Source of the DNA: CAYMKL01 sp964390805
Lineage (GTDB): Bacteria > Chloroflexota > Anaerolineae > VGOG01
Assembly (NCBI GenBank): GCA_964390805.1
Contig: CAYMKL010000063.1
Span: 1 to 38,791, forward strand
DNA length: 38,791 nt
Direction of reading: 5' to 3'
The translations under genes and the position numbers were made by a program. Every line of letters begins with the position of its first letter. Within the stretch, counting starts at the first letter, position 1. Below the pieces are notes generated by a model. It had not been told where the DNA came from. It did no database searches and was given only the letters and a program-made list of their open reading frames with translations. Of the stretch, positions 8,614 through 16,675 are shown in pieces.

Positions 8614-9495
8614 GTGAATATTCGAGAGTACAATCGCCTGGCATGGAACAAGGAAGTTGAGCGCGGGAATCAATGGACTGTGCCAGTCAGCAGTGAGGCT
8701 ATCGCCGCCGCCAGACAGGGTCAATGGGAGATCTTCCTGACGCCGTCGAAACCGGTTCCAGAGGAATGGTTTCCTGAGCTGAGGGGGCTCGATGTCCTTT
8801 GCCTGGCTTCGGGCGGAGGGCAGCAGGCCCCGATCCTGGCTGCGGCAGGGGCTTACGTCACCGTCCTCGACAACTCGCCCAGGCAGTTGGAGCAGGACCG
8901 GTTCGTCGCCGAGAGGGACTCGCTTGCCATCGCCACCGTCGAAGGCGACATGGCCGACCTTTCGATGTTCCCGGATCAGAGCTTTGATCTCATCGTGCAT
9001 CCCGTCTCCAACGTGTTTGTCCCCGCTGTCCGCCCAGTGTGGGCGGAAGCGTTTCGGGTGCTGCGTCAGGGCGGCGCGCTGCTGGCCGCTTTCTCCAATC
9101 CAGCGATCTATCTCTTTGACTACGACCTCGCTGACCGCACGGGTATTCTCCAGGTCAAGCACGCTCTCCCTTACTCCGACCTGACCAGCTTGACCGAAGA
9201 GGAAAGACGGCTGCGTGTTATTGATAAGGGATTTCCCCTTGAGTTCAGCCACACCCTGGAGGATCAGATCGGCGGGCAACTCGACGCTGGTCTTCTGATC
9301 ACTGGCTTTTACGAGGACTCATACGGTGAGGAGGAGGGCGACATAGTGGCGAACTACATGCACACTTACCTCGCTACACGGGCGATCAAGGGAGAGGAAC
9401 AACGGACTAGCAGGATTCAGCGGACTGCTGAAGCCACTGTAAGCGAAGCGACCTCAGCTTACGAGGGCCTATCGGCCTGTCCAATCCAGCCCTAA
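8614..9495 (+). CDS. Class I SAM-dependent methyltransferase with repeat-derived C-terminus
   Basis: Motif I is VLCLASGGGQ (residues 61-70), then YVTVLDNSPRQL and a GDMADLSMFPDQSFDLI segment, followed by FRVLRQGGALLAAF. This is a Methyltransf_11/25-type enzyme with unknown substrate. GTG 8614 is chosen for the AGGGAGA site at 8601-8607. The catalytic protein appears to end near YLATRAIKG (residue ~259). The remaining ~34 residues are encoded by two dispersed non-coding repeats (9394-9431 and the start of 9466-9551), so the native stop has been lost and translation runs on. The MITE-like element lies directly upstream. Confidence 0.85.
   Translation: MNIREYNRLAWNKEVERGNQWTVPVSSEAIAAARQGQWEIFLTPSKPVPEEWFPELRGLDVLCLASGGGQQAPILAAAGAYVTVLDNSPRQLEQDRFVAERDSLAIATVEGDMADLSMFPDQSFDLIVHPVSNVFVPAVRPVWAEAFRVLRQGGALLAAFSNPAIYLFDYDLADRTGILQVKHALPYSDLTSLTEEERRLRVIDKGFPLEFSHTLEDQIGGQLDAGLLITGFYEDSYGEEEGDIVANYMHTYLATRAIKGEEQRTSRIQRTAEATVSEATSAYEGLSACPIQP
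9394..9431. repeat. GAGGAACAACGGACT dispersed repeat, copy 1
   Basis: This 38-base segment is nearly identical to 14296-14333 (GAGGAACAACGGACT, then GGCAGGATTCAACGGACT in that copy). Here it is read through as the C-terminus of the methyltransferase; at 14296 it starts within the stop codon of the phosphoesterase gene. Confidence 0.75.
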
Positions 9496-9551
9496 CGGGG
9501 GCTTCGTTGACTGAGCCAGGGGCTTGAGCGCAGCGGAGCCCCTGGCGAACG
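9466..9551. repeat. Two-hairpin dispersed repeat, copy A
   Basis: This 86-base element is about 94% identical to 24756-24840 by eye. It contains GGCCTATCGGCC, an AGCCC...GGGGGCT hairpin, and AGGGGCT...AGCCCCT around TGAGCGCAGCGG. Here it spans the methyltransferase stop and supplies the sequence just before the Nudix-GNAT ribosome site. Confidence 0.85.
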
Positions 9552-9565
9552 TTCAGAGGTTGTGT

Positions 9566-10498
9566 ATGCCTGACAAAGTCGTTGCCTACATAACACAAGG
9601 GAACAAGCTCCTGGTCTTCAGCCATCCACTATATCCCGAGGCCGGAATCCAGGTGCCCGCCGGAACCATCAAAAAGGGTGAGCCCCCAGACAAGGCCGTG
9701 ATCCGAGAAGCCCGAGAAGAGACGGGATTGCACGAGCTAAGAATGCGCTCATTCCTCGGCGTGCGCGAGCATGACTTGTCTCCACACGGCATAGCAGAGG
9801 TGCATCAGCGATACTTCTTCCACCTTGAGTGTGGCCATGAAACGCCCACCGCCTGGCGTCACTACGAGAATGACCCATCCGACGGAAGCCCAGCGCCGAT
9901 TGAACTCGAGTTCTTCTGGGTGAAGTTCCCCGACGAAGTTCCTGAGCTGAGCGGGGAGCAAGGCGAGTTGTTGCACAAGCTGGCGGCCATCAACCACCAA
10001 GATACAGCCCCGCAGCCCTTCACATTCCAGCCCATGGACGAAGCCAGCGCCCGTGCTGTCTCAGAGTGGCGCTACGATGCACCTTATGACATCTACAACA
10101 TAGATCCCGATAATATCGAGAATGAAATGCAGCTCTTTCTCGACCCGCAGAACGCCTACCACATTATCGCCGACGAGCATGGCAACCTGGTGGCCTATTG
10201 CTGCTTTGGCCCAGATGGACAGGTGCCCGGGGGCGACTACAGCGCTGCCGCGCTCGACATCGGCCTGGGTGTTCGCCCAGACCTGACGGGGCTGGGGCGC
10301 GGCCTCAGCTACGTCAACGCGGTGCTTGATTTCGCCCGCCGCACGTTTCCACCGACCGCCTTTCGCGTCACGGTAGCCGAGTTCAACAAGCGGGCGCGAC
10401 GAGTGTGGGAAAAGGCAGGCTTCCGGCCCGTGCAGACGTTCCAGAGGAACGGAGACAGCATGCCCTTTGTGATACTGACCCTCCTCCACGGAGGATAA
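9566..10498 (+). CDS. Nudix hydrolase fused to GNAT acetyltransferase
   Basis: Residues ~1-145 form a Nudix domain with a perfect box at 33-55 (G-x5-E-x7-REAREETGL). Residues ~155-310 form a GNAT domain whose acetyl-CoA loop reads RPDLTGLGRG, followed by FRVTVAEFNKRARRVWEKAG, the classic N-x-x-A-x-x-x-Y/W-E-K-x-GF helix. The fusion may couple hydrolysis of a nucleotide derivative with acetyl transfer to a related substrate; neither substrate is known. ATG 9566 follows CAGAGG at a good distance. The frame is open upstream, but that part lies in a dispersed repeat. The next gene follows after four bases, so it is tightly coupled. Confidence 0.87.
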   Translation: MPDKVVAYITQGNKLLVFSHPLYPEAGIQVPAGTIKKGEPPDKAVIREAREETGLHELRMRSFLGVREHDLSPHGIAEVHQRYFFHLECGHETPTAWRHYENDPSDGSPAPIELEFFWVKFPDEVPELSGEQGELLHKLAAINHQDTAPQPFTFQPMDEASARAVSEWRYDAPYDIYNIDPDNIENEMQLFLDPQNAYHIIADEHGNLVAYCCFGPDGQVPGGDYSAAALDIGLGVRPDLTGLGRGLSYVNAVLDFARRTFPPTAFRVTVAEFNKRARRVWEKAGFRPVQTFQRNGDSMPFVILTLLHGG

Positions 10499-10502
10499 TC
10501 AG

Positions 10503-11654
10503 ATGAAACTGAACAAATTGGCCATCGTCATAGCGTGCTCGCTGATCGTCGTGTTTGGTTGTGCAGCTCTGGCTAAATCCGATGCGCAAACACCCAGGCT
10601 CAGGTCGGCGCCACTTGATTCGACCTCCGAACCCCAGCTGGCGTCACAGGATTGGGGAGAGTTAGTCGTATCGGAGGGTGTAACGACCACCTATGCCATC
10701 TACGCACAAAACTTCGTATATGGCGCTACCCCCTTTCTAATCACCGACTTGAGAACTGACCCAGATTATCCAGGCAAGTATTCAGACAAGGAGAGCTATG
10801 AGGCCAGATCCCTCACTGTGTACAGGGCCCGTGATGGCCAGACGTGGCTCGATAATCAGCCCGTCGTATTCTTTGTCCACGGCGGGGCCTGGATAGACGA
10901 GTACGCGAACTGGTACGACTTCGTCGCGCAATCCTTCACCGGGGAAAAGGGTTGGGTCACAGTGGTGATTGATTATCGGCTCACGTCGGAAGAGGTTTTC
11001 ATCGCGGACGAGTATTGCCCCGATCGTGCTACCTGCAATTTGCCTGAGAACGTGCCTCTGCGGACGAAGGCCGCCTGGTACCCGGATAACATAGAGGACG
11101 TTGCTAACGCATTTCAGTGGGTTGTTGACACCATCGCCAATAATGGCGGGAATGTGGATCAAATCGTTGTATTCGGCCACTCAGCAGGCGGACACCTTGC
11201 CTCGCTACTCGCTACCCGCCCGGACTACGTTGCCCTGAGACCTGCCATCAAAGGTGTGATCAGTATGAGCGGGGCCTATTCCATCAAAGAGCTGAGCATG
11301 GTGATCTTCGGCAGCGCCATAGACCAGACCTGGCATGGAGGCCACATCAACAATGATGCCGAACTTGACGAGGCTTCGCCGACCACCTACGTCGTGCCGG
11401 GGATCACGTTGCCGCCCTTCTACCTTCTTCACGCCCAGACAGAACTGCCGTCACTCTATGAACAGTCAATAGCTTTCAGAAACAAACTGGCATCATTGGG
11501 CCTGGCCGTTGATTCCGCTTACCTTCTGGGCTATGATCACGTAACTGAGATGAAGGCCATCGAGGACATCAACGCCACACCCACGGCCTTGATCGTCAGT
11601 TTTATCGAGAATCTTCTGACCCACAGTGTTTACTTGCCGCTAATCATGAAGTGA
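10503..11654 (+). CDS. Exported alpha/beta hydrolase (BD-FAE / esterase-lipase type) with terminal YLPL motif
   Basis: The 383-aa protein starts with a signal peptide; VFGC at 17-20 may be a lipobox, or signal peptidase I may cut after ALA (22-24). The hydrolase core shows the oxyanion motif VVFFVHGGAW (~121-130), the nucleophile elbow GHSAGG with Ser227, and a likely catalytic His346 in GYDHV. The acid position, usually Asp after LLIHG, reads LLHAQTELP, so Glu314 may substitute. It is probably a secreted carboxylesterase. The extreme C-terminus HSVYLPLIMK carries the terminal signature also seen on the giant protein at 24892. GGAGG lies seven bases before ATG 10503. It follows the Nudix-GNAT gene by four bases. 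Confidence 0.85.
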   Translation: MKLNKLAIVIACSLIVVFGCAALAKSDAQTPRLRSAPLDSTSEPQLASQDWGELVVSEGVTTTYAIYAQNFVYGATPFLITDLRTDPDYPGKYSDKESYEARSLTVYRARDGQTWLDNQPVVFFVHGGAWIDEYANWYDFVAQSFTGEKGWVTVVIDYRLTSEEVFIADEYCPDRATCNLPENVPLRTKAAWYPDNIEDVANAFQWVVDTIANNGGNVDQIVVFGHSAGGHLASLLATRPDYVALRPAIKGVISMSGAYSIKELSMVIFGSAIDQTWHGGHINNDAELDEASPTTYVVPGITLPPFYLLHAQTELPSLYEQSIAFRNKLASLGLAVDSAYLLGYDHVTEMKAIEDINATPTALIVSFIENLLTHSVYLPLIMK

Positions 11655-11667
11655 CTGCAACTTCCCA

Positions 11668-11847
11668 GAACACCCAGCCGAACGCCGGGCCCAGGCCGAA
11701 CGGATCGCCAACGCAGTAGCTGTCCGGATGCTGAGTGCACGGGCGTTTGATTGGGAGATCGAGGTCGCCAACCTATCGCTCATCTACGATGCGGGCACCA
11801 CTCAAGAAGTGCGGCTTCGTCTCGATCTGCCGCCAGGCGCAAACTAG
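11668..11847 (+). pseudogene. Gene 3' fragment without a proper start
   Basis: An open frame of 59 codons ends at TAG 11845-11847 and reads like real protein, for example FDWEIEVANLSLIYDAG, then TTQEVRLRLDLPPGAN. It has no ribosome site and its upstream frame runs into the hydrolase gene. The first ATG is internal (11728). I take it as the 3' remnant of a deleted gene; the family is not recognised. It lies between the hydrolase stop and the TATTGG repeat before trmO. Confidence 0.4.
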
Positions 11848-11868
11848 ATATTGGGTATTGGATTATGG
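11848..11868. repeat. TATTGGGTATTGGATTATGG repeat at the trmO start
   Basis: This is a short copy of the TATTGG repeat at 2199-2238. The ATG of trmO (11865) lies in its last bases, so the repeat supplies the translation-initiation region, and no good ribosome site is visible upstream. Confidence 0.6.
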
Positions 11869-12344
11869 AAATAGAGTATCGGCCAATTGGCATCATTCAT
11901 AGCCCGTTCACCGACATCGAGGGTATGCCCATCCAACCCACCGGGGCTTCCGGGATTCGAGGCACCATTGAGGTGTTTCCCGAATTCGTTGAAGGGCTGA
12001 AAGACCTGGAGGGCTTCTCCCACGTCATTTTGCTCTACCATTTTCACCGAGTCCAAGGGGCCAAACTTGTCGTCACTCCCTTCATGGATTCCCAGCCCCA
12101 CGGGGTCTTCGCCACTAGATCTCCCAAGCGTCCCAACCCCATCGGGCTATCCATCGTAAAACTGCTAAGCATCGAGCGCAACGTCCTGCACATTGAGAAC
12201 GTGGACATCCTTGACGGAACGCCTCTGTTAGACATCAAGCCCTACGTGCCAGAGTTCGACCAGCCTCAAGCCGACCGTGTGGGCTGGCTGGAAAAGGCCA
12301 AAGGGAAAGTGCAGAGCAAGAAGTCAGACAGCCGGTTCCGGTGA
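11865..12344 (+). CDS. trmO: tRNA (N6-threonylcarbamoyladenosine37-N6)-methyltransferase TrmO
   Basis: TrmO (TsaA/YaeB family) methylates N6 of t6A37 in tRNA-Thr using SAM, through an unusual beta-barrel fold. The 159-aa product shows YRPIGIIHSPF at the N-terminus, GFSHVILLYHFHR, RSPKRPNPIGLS and LDGTPLLDIKPYVPEFD, all hallmark segments. The start is taken as ATG 11865 because the conserved IGIIHSPF follows directly; 38 upstream in-frame codons are repeat and pseudogene sequence. Many SAM-binding relatives have an additional C-terminal domain; this short form ends soon after the core, in a Lys-rich tail. Confidence 0.9.
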   Translation: MEIEYRPIGIIHSPFTDIEGMPIQPTGASGIRGTIEVFPEFVEGLKDLEGFSHVILLYHFHRVQGAKLVVTPFMDSQPHGVFATRSPKRPNPIGLSIVKLLSIERNVLHIENVDILDGTPLLDIKPYVPEFDQPQADRVGWLEKAKGKVQSKKSDSRFR

Positions 12345-12380
12345 TTCGAATCTCTAGAACAATCGCAAGGAGTGTGAAGA

Positions 12381-12932
12381 ATGACACGACATCCCTTCAA
12401 TTGGCTTTCCAACTCTGGACAGAAACGTGCCTTCGTGGCCCTTCTCGGCCTCACGCTTGCTGTGATGGTGAGCTTGAACGCCTTGGGCCGTCCTCTGAAT
12501 ACCGAGGTCGCACCCCTCGGCATCGTCTCATTCGAGCTGGCGGGAGAGCTGCCCCTTGCTCAGAGCATGGTCGAGTCGTGGGCACACACAGGCCAGGTCT
12601 ACGCCGGTCTGAATCTCGGCCTTGACTACCTCTTCGTGGTCGCCTATTCAAGCTGTATCTCGCTAGGCTGCGTGTTGGTGGCTCGCAGCCTCTGGCGACG
12701 GGTTGAGTTTCTCTCCTTTGTGGGGGTGCTTCTGGCCTGGGCGCAGTTTGGGGCCGCGCTGCTAGATGCCGTGGAGAACTATGCCCTCATCCAGGTTCTG
12801 CTCGGGTCTCAGCAAGCATCGTGGCCTGCGGTAGCTCGCTGGTGCGCCATACCGAAGTTCTTGGCCGTAGCCGCTGGCCTTGTTTATGTCGGCATCGGTG
12901 CTCTGTCGGTCATGGTCCGCAGACAACGGTGA
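12381..12932 (+). CDS. Four-helix membrane protein, unknown function
   Basis: The 183-aa product has four clear hydrophobic segments: near residues 17-35, 70-95 (LDYLFVVAYSSCISLGCVLVA), 105-125 (FVGVLLAWAQFGAALLD) and 155-178. The pattern NLGLDYLFVVAYS together with WAQFGAALLDAVENYAL and ARWCAIPKF recurs in environmental genomes as a hypothetical protein, from memory; no function is known. AAGGAG upstream supports ATG 12381. The next gene begins 10 bases after its stop. Confidence 0.72.
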   Translation: MTRHPFNWLSNSGQKRAFVALLGLTLAVMVSLNALGRPLNTEVAPLGIVSFELAGELPLAQSMVESWAHTGQVYAGLNLGLDYLFVVAYSSCISLGCVLVARSLWRRVEFLSFVGVLLAWAQFGAALLDAVENYALIQVLLGSQQASWPAVARWCAIPKFLAVAAGLVYVGIGALSVMVRRQR

Positions 12933-12942
12933 AGGTGACCTC

Positions 12943-13518
12943 ATGAAGACTCGTCTTTTGCCCGACACAGATGACGCCCTGGTGCGCGGCAGGGCGGGGC
13001 TGGTCATCGTCACCTGCTCAGGCCTGATAGTGATGCTGCTGGCCTTGATTCTGACCTGGCTGGTGAGTGGTGATTTGCAGGGAGAAACAGTCGTGGGCAG
13101 CTTCCTCCTGAGCCTGGTGCTGCTGGGAATTGCAGCCCTGGCGCGACGCGGACGGGTCGGGCCAGCAAACTGGCTATTGGTCATCTTGCTGGTAGTGCTC
13201 ATCACCGTTGACGTGGCCGCTTTCGGGCTGGGATCGCCCGCCGCCGCTGCCTACTTTGTCCCGGTCGTCTTGGCAGCGTGTGGGTCGGGACTCCTGGCCG
13301 GAATCGGTGTGGCGCTGTTTGGCTCGGTTTCCGTGTGGATGATCGCCTGGTCGGCCTCGGTCGGATGGTACGAGCCCTGGATCGCTTTCGAGGCTTCCCA
13401 CCTGACCTTCAACGCCCCATTATTCACCGCCCTTCTGTTGCTGGTGGCGCTCATCGTTGGCTTCTGGGTTCGTCATATAAGCGGGCATCTGCAACACAAT
13501 GTCAGCATCCCGGAGTAG
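12943..13518 (+). CDS. Membrane protein resembling the sensor-kinase membrane domain, no kinase part
   Basis: The 191-aa product has about six hydrophobic helices (residues ~18-42, 52-66, 73-93, 99-118, 120-138, 160-180) and a very short C-terminal tail. The arrangement resembles the membrane-only input domains of some histidine kinases and diguanylate cyclases, but no catalytic domain follows. ATG 12943 is chosen over an upstream ATG at 12880, which lies inside the previous gene. The phosphoesterase gene begins five bases after the stop. A signalling role is an inference. Confidence 0.68.
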   Translation: MKTRLLPDTDDALVRGRAGLVIVTCSGLIVMLLALILTWLVSGDLQGETVVGSFLLSLVLLGIAALARRGRVGPANWLLVILLVVLITVDVAAFGLGSPAAAAYFVPVVLAACGSGLLAGIGVALFGSVSVWMIAWSASVGWYEPWIAFEASHLTFNAPLFTALLLLVALIVGFWVRHISGHLQHNVSIPE

Positions 13519-13523
13519 TGAAT

Positions 13524-14297
13524 ATGCGTATCGCCCTTTTGTCGGACATTCATGGCAACCCTATCGCGCTGGATGCCGTATTGACGGACGTTCAGGCCCA
13601 GAGCGGAGTTGACGCCTATTGGATACTGGGCGACCTGGCAGCCATAGGCTACGATCCTGTTGGCGTGTTGGAGCGCCTGGTGGAGCTGTCCAACGTGCGC
13701 TTTGTGCGAGGCAACACCGACCGTTACGTGGTCACGGGGGAGCGCCCCAACCCAACCTTTGCGACAGTGGAATCTGAGCCGCGCCTCCTGCCGCTTCTGG
13801 TGGACGTCGCGCAGAGCTTCGCCTGGACGCAGGGCGCCATCACCGCCACGGGCTGGTTGGAGTGGCTGGCGGCCTTGCCCCTTGAGCAGCGCACGTTGCT
13901 GCCATGCGGCAGCCGGCTACTGGGCGTCCACGCCTCGCCGGGCAGCGATGAGCGCGGAGTGCACCCCGGCTTGAGCGAGGACGAACTCAGGTCGCTGTTT
14001 GCTGACTGCGCTGCTGACCTGGTGTGCGTGGGTCACACCCATTGGCCGATGGACCTCCGCGTGGACGGCGTGCACGTGGTCAACCTCGGCAGTGTGAGCA
14101 ATCCCCTGCCCCCCGACCTGCGCGCCAGCTACGTCATCCTGGAAGCCGCCAGCTCAGGCTATCGGCTCCAGCATCGCTGGGTGGACTACGACCACCAGGC
14201 CGTGATCGCAGCGGCAGAACGAGTACGGCACCCGGTGGCTGGTTATATCGCCCGCCACATGCTTGGCCAGCGGCGGGCTGGGTGGATGCGGGAGTGA
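13524..14297 (+). CDS. Calcineurin-like metallophosphoesterase (YfcE / MPP superfamily)
   Basis: A two-metal phosphoesterase of 257 aa. The metal-binding motifs are in order: LLSDIHGN (residues ~5-12), GDLAAIGYDP (~36-45), GNTDR, GVHASPGS and GHTHWPMD. These correspond to D-x-H, G-D-x-x, G-N-x-D, H and G-H-T-H. The fold is that of YfcE-type phosphodiesterases or ApaH-like enzymes; the exact substrate is unknown. ATG 13524 with GGAG nine bases upstream gives the family N-terminus; upstream in-frame codons overlap the membrane-protein gene. Its stop codon lies at the start of a dispersed repeat. Confidence 0.9.
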   Translation: MRIALLSDIHGNPIALDAVLTDVQAQSGVDAYWILGDLAAIGYDPVGVLERLVELSNVRFVRGNTDRYVVTGERPNPTFATVESEPRLLPLLVDVAQSFAWTQGAITATGWLEWLAALPLEQRTLLPCGSRLLGVHASPGSDERGVHPGLSEDELRSLFADCAADLVCVGHTHWPMDLRVDGVHVVNLGSVSNPLPPDLRASYVILEAASSGYRLQHRWVDYDHQAVIAAAERVRHPVAGYIARHMLGQRRAGWMRE

Positions 14298-14425
14298 GGA
14301 ACAACGGACTGGCAGGATTCAACGGACTACTGACGTGAGCTGAAAAGAAATCCGCTTGGCAGGACTTACGGATTGAACTGAGAAAAATCCGCAAATCCTG
14401 CACATCCGTGTTCTAAAACAAAAAA
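14296..14425. repeat. Repeat-rich spacer: GAGGAACAACGGACT copy 2 and AATCCGC/AGGATT words
   Basis: 14296-14333 repeats 9394-9431. The rest strings together AATCCGCTTGGCAGGACTT, ACGGATTGAACTGAG and AAATCCGCAAATCCTGC, words related to the palindromes inside the giant gene (35272-35341, 35488-35557) and at 36885-36930. It fills the gap before the aminotransferase gene. Confidence 0.65.
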
Positions 14426-14437
14426 GGAGCAGACTAA

Positions 14438-15580
14438 ATGATCGCCAAGCGAGCCAAAGAAATCAAACCCTTCATCGTCATGGATGTCCTTGAAAGGGCA
14501 CACGCTATGGAATGTGAGGGCACCCATATCATCCACCTGGAGGTGGGCGAGCCTGACTTCGACACGCCGCAGTGTGTCAAAGATGCTGCCTCCAAGGCCC
14601 TCAAAGAGGGACACACGCACTACACGCACAGTCTCGGCGATTTGAAGCTCAGGGAAGCCATCTGTAAGTACTACTTTGAGAGATACAACGTCTCGGTGCA
14701 CCCCAACCAGATTGTGATCACCTCGGGCACCTCCCCGGCCATGTTCCTTCTGTTCTCGGCCCTTCTGGAGGAAGGCGACGAAGTCATCATCTCCGACCCG
14801 CATTATGCCTGCTACCCTAACTTCATCAGATTCGTGCAGGGCGTGCCAGTGATGGTGCCGGTTTACGAAGAGGATGGCTTTCAGTACAGACCGGAAGCAA
14901 TCGAAGAGAGAATCACTGACCAGGCAAAGGCTATCTTCATCAACTCCCCTTCTAATCCAACGGGAAACCTGTTGTCCGAAAGCCGCATGAGGGCCATCGC
15001 CGAATTCTCACCCTACATCGTTTCAGACGAGATCTATCACGGCCTGGTTTACGAGGGCACGGAGCACTCCATACTGGAATTCACAGACCACGCCTTCGTC
15101 CTCAATGGGTTTTCCAAGCTTTACGCCATGACGGGGCTGAGACTCGGCTATCTCATTGCACCTGAGCGGTTCATCCGACCCATCCAGAAGATCCAGCAGA
15201 ATTTCTTCATCTCCGCCAACTCAGTGGTTCAGATCGCCGGCATCGCTGCCCTGGAGGAATCAGCCGAAGACGTGGCCCGCATGAAGCGCATCTACGATGA
15301 GCGAAGGCGATACATGGTCAAACGCCTCAAGGAGCTGGGGTTTGGCATCACTGTCGAACCCACCGGGGCCTTTTACGTGTTTGCCAACGCCAGGCACATC
15401 TCGAAAGACTCATACGAACTGGCCTTCGACATCCTGGAGAAAGCCCACGTGGGGGTGACACCGGGGATTGATTTTGGGGATCATGGTGAAGGATACCTCA
15501 GGATTTCGTACGCAAACTCGATGGAGAACATAGTTGAGGGACTGAACAGGATAGAGCGTTATCTCCAGAATATGATCTAA
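14438..15580 (+). CDS. Pyridoxal-phosphate aminotransferase class I/II (aspartate/aromatic type)
   Basis: The 380-aa protein has the full fold-type I set: HLEVGEPDFDTP near the N-terminus, YTHSLGDLKLREAI, ITSGTSPAM for the phosphate site, SPSNPTG with Asn173, SDEIYHGLVYEG with Asp197, and the Schiff-base Lys227 in NGFSKLYAMTGLRLGY. It transfers amino groups between an amino acid and 2-oxoglutarate or a similar acceptor. The class I-gamma aspartate/alanine type is most likely, but the substrate is not settled. AAAAAAGGAG lies just before ATG 14438. It converges with the GTPase gene, overlapping its 3' end by four bases. Confidence 0.92.
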   Translation: MIAKRAKEIKPFIVMDVLERAHAMECEGTHIIHLEVGEPDFDTPQCVKDAASKALKEGHTHYTHSLGDLKLREAICKYYFERYNVSVHPNQIVITSGTSPAMFLLFSALLEEGDEVIISDPHYACYPNFIRFVQGVPVMVPVYEEDGFQYRPEAIEERITDQAKAIFINSPSNPTGNLLSESRMRAIAEFSPYIVSDEIYHGLVYEGTEHSILEFTDHAFVLNGFSKLYAMTGLRLGYLIAPERFIRPIQKIQQNFFISANSVVQIAGIAALEESAEDVARMKRIYDERRRYMVKRLKELGFGITVEPTGAFYVFANARHISKDSYELAFDILEKAHVGVTPGIDFGDHGEGYLRISYANSMENIVEGLNRIERYLQNMI

Positions 15581-16563
15581 ATGCGCAGCTCCACCACATC
15601 CCCATCATGAAGGACGTAGTCGCGCTGCACCATCTGGCCGTCGAATGCCGCACTGCCCCACACTCGGGCCGATTTCAGTTTTTCGAAGAAATCTTTGTGC
15701 ACCTTTCTGGCAAAATCGGCTACGGTATTCCCTTTCTCCAATACGAAGGGCGAGCTGGGGTCGTGTTCTTTGCCAGGGGGTTTGGAGTAAACGCGCATGA
15801 TTTCCAACTGCTCGAACACAGCCTGCTTCATGCGTTCGAGGTTGCGGCCGGTGGCCGCAGAGACAGGGAGCAGCGGCCAGTCATCCTCAAGCAGTTGGCG
15901 GAAGATCTCAAGAATCTCGTCGGAATCTTCGTCATCGCTCTTGTTGGCCAGCACCAACAGCGGCTTGAAGGTCAGCCGGCGTTGTTCGGTGTAACGATCT
16001 TTCAGACAGAGGGGCACGATACGGTGTTCCTGCAGAAAGGCGATGGTTTTCTCAAGCTGCCCAACCGGATCGGTCTGCAGATCCACCACCAGCAAAATGA
16101 GGTCTGATCTTCGAATGAGGTTCAGCAGTTCCGGCTCCACAAAGCCTCTGTTCAGCGGCGGCGTATCCACCAACTGGATCTGGACGTTTTCCGCGAGCAT
16201 CATGCCAGGGGTCGGTTTCCAGGTGGTGAAAGGAGACTCGGACACTTCGGGATCGGCGTTGGTCAGGGTTGCTACCAGAGCCGACTTCCCCACATTGGCA
16301 AGCCCGACGAGCACTACTTGCCCCGCGCCTTCTTTGTCAATGCGGAAGGCAGAATCGCGCCTGCTGACGCCTTTTTTGGTCTGGGACGAAGCTTTCAGCT
16401 TGGAGAGTCGCTTGCGCAGAGCGGCCCTAAGCTTGTCCGTACCCTTGTGCTTGGGAATGAGGCTAATGTATTCTTCGAGACAGACGGTTTTCTCCGCCAC
16501 CGTCTTGGCGGCGCGATATCGCCCTTCGGCCTCAACAGCCTCTGGAGGAAGGTTGGTCGGCAT
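15577..16563 (-). CDS. DRG-like GTPase with TGS domain
   Basis: The 328-aa protein belongs to the OBG/DRG group of translation-associated GTPases. A helical N-terminus (~1-78) precedes the G domain: G1 GLANVGKS (87-94), G3 DTPP (133-136), G4 NKSD (207-210), and G5 VSAATG. A C-terminal TGS domain (~265-328) reads FVLEKGNTVADFARKVHKDF and ends in DYVLHDGDVVELRI. In eukaryotes and archaea DRG proteins act on ribosomes; the bacterial group is little studied. The G3 motif is DTPP rather than DTPG, as in DRG relatives. A good promoter (16635-16663) lies 72 bases upstream. Confidence 0.88.
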   Translation of the reverse strand: MPTNLPPEAVEAEGRYRAAKTVAEKTVCLEEYISLIPKHKGTDKLRAALRKRLSKLKASSQTKKGVSRRDSAFRIDKEGAGQVVLVGLANVGKSALVATLTNADPEVSESPFTTWKPTPGMMLAENVQIQLVDTPPLNRGFVEPELLNLIRRSDLILLVVDLQTDPVGQLEKTIAFLQEHRIVPLCLKDRYTEQRRLTFKPLLVLANKSDDEDSDEILEIFRQLLEDDWPLLPVSAATGRNLERMKQAVFEQLEIMRVYSKPPGKEHDPSSPFVLEKGNTVADFARKVHKDFFEKLKSARVWGSAAFDGQMVQRDYVLHDGDVVELRI

Positions 16564-16634
16564 GGCTATCTGATGGCTGGTGCTTTCTTCCCGAGCGCGT
16601 CTCAGCGCTCACCGTTTACAGCGAATCATCCGTA

Positions 16635-16663
16635 ATTATACACCATGCCGCACGAAACTGCAA
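16635..16663 (-). promoter_or_regulatory. Sigma-70-type promoter for the TGS GTPase gene
   Basis: On the minus strand TTGCAG (16658-16663) and TATAAT (16635-16640) are spaced by 17 bases. The expected start near 16628 leaves a leader of about 65 bases before ATG 16563. This is the only clear promoter between two minus-strand genes here. Confidence 0.65.
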
Positions 16664-16675
16664 TCAGGAGCCCCC

